64,000 nucleotides of DNA from Syngnathus acus (taxonomy: Eukaryota; Chordata; Actinopteri; Syngnathiformes; Syngnathidae). Below are positions 62,091-64,000 of this stretch, piece by piece. Within the stretch, counting starts at the first letter, position 1; each line of letters opens with the position of its first letter. Under the pieces are notes generated by a model, which saw only the letters and a list, made by a program, of their open reading frames with translations, searched no databases and was not told the origin of the DNA. The stretch spans positions 11,674,491-11,738,490 of the forward strand of contig NC_051092.1 of the NCBI RefSeq assembly GCF_901709675.1, read 5' to 3'. The position numbers and the translations under genes were made by a program.

Positions 62091-63070
62091 TGTGCATGTG
62101 TGTTGCTTTGAGTTCGTGCCATGAGTTGTGTGAGTACTTTTCATAATCTGGCAGTACAGAATGTTGCGCACACATTCACACACAAACTCTTTTAAAAAAT
62201 TCTTCAAATGTATGACTTAGTGCCATTAGTGCTTAATGACCAAATTCAAATACAGCCATAAAGAGTTGTACAGAAAAGATCACAATACTTTGTAAAAGAC
62301 AAATTGGGAAGCAAACCTCCGTTGTGGAAGACATGTTTTGTGCTTGTGTGTGGGTTTTTTTTTTGGTGGGGATTTTGTTTGTAGTTGTGCCATGTTCTGT
62401 TGATAACTTTTTGTGTTATGTTCTTATTTTTTACATTGCTTTATATTTTTAGATTATGTTTGTGCGGATTTGTTCTAGTTTTGTTTTTGTTCTATTGTTT
62501 CATATTCGTGTTTCGATTGTTTTGGTCTTGTATCTGTGTTGTGTGCTTCATTTCTGTTTTGTTCTTTGTATTGTTTGCATTTGGTTGTGTTTTGTGTCAA
62601 TTTGTATTGTATTTATGTTGTTGGTGGTTTTGTTGTGTTGTTTTTTGATTTGAATAAGTAAGATATGTTTAAGTATGGTGTTGTGTGTTGTTCCTAATAT
62701 GTTGGTGTTGTGTGGGATGGCTCCTCTGCCATGCAGCTGCACCATTCAGCATCCGGATAACACGTTACACGCAATAATCTCAATGCACGTGAACGCTTGA
62801 TGTGCTTTTAATTGCAAGATGGACAAGGACAGAAGAGGGGAAAATGCTAAACTGGCATAGTGTAGATCACTCTTTTGTTTGTTTTTAAAATGTTTAAAAA
62901 GTGACCTTTTACAATCTCCAACCGAGCTCTATCACACTTACATAATAAGGCACATTGCCATATTGAAAACATCACAGACACAAAAGAAGACAGATCAGAA
63001 GAAGCAGCTATCACTCGTCTCTTTCCTCCAACACAACATGTGTTCATCCAAGCACAACTTTCATTTCAGT

Positions 63071-63285
63071 AGAGAACTCAGAACGACAGTGGGCTAACTC
63101 CATTCTCGCAAACACTGAATCCTGCAAAATGCCAACATCGAAATTTCTGTCCATCACCCACAAGAAGTAATTGTTGCCTGATAAATGGCCGATATATAAA
63201 CCGCCCAGGATTTAAGCAGCCAGAAAATTTTTATTAATTACCTCGCAAGGTAACAGAAAATGGAGTTAGCCCAATGTGGTTCTCA
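63071..63285. mobile_element. Fold-back (MITE-like) element
   Basis: TGGGCTAACTCCATT (63090-63104) is matched by its exact inverse AATGGAGTTAGCCCA (63259-63273). GAGAAC/GTTCTC form outer arms. The central 150 bases are unique and non-coding. No terminal duplication is obvious. Confidence 0.5.
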
Positions 63286-64000
63286 GTGGCACAATCTCCT
63301 TATTTTGCTTGACATTTAAGTGCATTCCTGGTTGGTAGTGGTTGGTATTATAAAGTGTGTCTTGTAATAAGTTACACAATATTTGGACTGTTTTCTCGTA
63401 AGAGTAAATTTTTTCACCTCATAATGATTAAAAAATCTGGAAGAACGTTTTTTTTTATATTATCTTTATATAATCTTTCCATTAGTGTTTCTCTTTTGTT
63501 ACAAATTCCATTTTCACAAACTTTCTTTTGATAACATTTATATTAAAAAAATTATAGTAATACTTTCTGATGTTGTAACATTTTGTTCTCTATTATTCTT
63601 GCAAGATAACATTTTTGTAATTTTAACTCTGTTCCAGCAACATTGCAGCTTTGTCCTCTCTTAATATTATGATTTCATTATTATTAATATTTTGTCATCT
63701 CCAGCGAGTCTAATTTCTGTTCCGGCAAAGTCAAGCACGGCATCCATCATCTTTTGTATTTCTGCTATTGCTTGGGTGAACACACGACGTAACTATGGCC
63801 ATTTGAATAAAGGGATTCCTATGTTTAGACTATTTGTTTTATATAAAAACAAAAGTATCAAAAGCAACATGAAAACATACATTATGTAGTTTTTTTCACC
63901 TTCTTTTTTGTACATTGCACTCACATTCAGTCCTGCTCAAATAGTGTCCCACACATTGTGCTGTTTCAACCGTGGGCCATACAACACAAAAAGGTACACA

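Larger units (their letters stand above)
61203..64000. other. Gene-free right end of window
   Basis: No exon is supportable on either strand. It includes a common dispersed phrase CAATACAATTTTATTCATAT at about 61600, a GT microsatellite (62045-62090), a T/G-skewed block (62335-62710) and a fold-back element (63071-63285). The 62385-62648 open frame is low-complexity Phe/Cys/Leu/Val and not credible as a protein. Confidence 0.6.

Noticed and set aside
62385-62648. Small hydrophobic membrane protein
   Set aside because: Phe/Cys/Leu/Val run arises from the T/G-skewed block; no homology or splice evidence.

Overview
The window looks like a ray-finned (teleost) fish chromosome segment. It is AT-leaning, with long gene-poor stretches, compact introns with GT/AG borders, and vertebrate gene families. 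It carries long (ACTC)n, (ATCC)n and (AC)n microsatellites and hAT-type and fold-back elements of the kind common in fish. No prokaryotic, organellar or viral gene was recognised.

Layout. Bases 1-9918 hold no gene I can support, only simple repeats, one fold-back element and stretches that look like regulatory DNA. Bases 9919-14222 (+) hold a nine-exon photolyase/cryptochrome family gene with an unusual N-terminal extension that contains a ubiquitin-interacting-motif-like helix. It converges tail to tail with gcsh (glycine cleavage H protein, five exons, minus strand, 16240-15073). A decayed ZBED-type hAT element lies at 16660-17500. fam107b lies on the minus strand: common coding exons at 23460-18439, an in-frame upstream exon at 24431-24389, and a further candidate coding exon at 43787-43464 that may belong to a long isoform. 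The 19 kb between 24.4 and 43.5 kb is gene-poor. elapor2 (KIAA1324L family) occupies 45780-56040 (+) in 22 coding exons whose summed length keeps one frame (1014 aa), with a possible alternative last exon at 56391-56435.

Bases 57580-61194 are a nested, repeat-built composite element with imperfect terminal inverted repeats. It contains a 235-bp tandem array of a palindrome-bearing unit, a 157-bp repeat carrying CCAAT and CRE-like sites, and a tRNA-like segment. The remainder to 64000 is non-coding, with a strongly T/G-skewed block and a small fold-back element.

The genes do not form a pathway. The photolyase-like protein is a flavoprotein candidate, GCSH is mitochondrial lipoyl-protein metabolism, FAM107B is a small coiled-coil protein, and ELAPOR2 is a type I membrane protein of the endosome/lysosome/secretory system. 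The points most worth a second look are the UIM-photolyase fusion with a plant-cryptochrome-like flavin pocket, the two possible C-termini of elapor2 (each with a YxxPhi-type motif), and the composite repeat element with a five-copy DR1 nuclear-receptor half-site pair.

All exon borders come from reading splice sites, frame and remembered family similarity. No search or alignment software was run.
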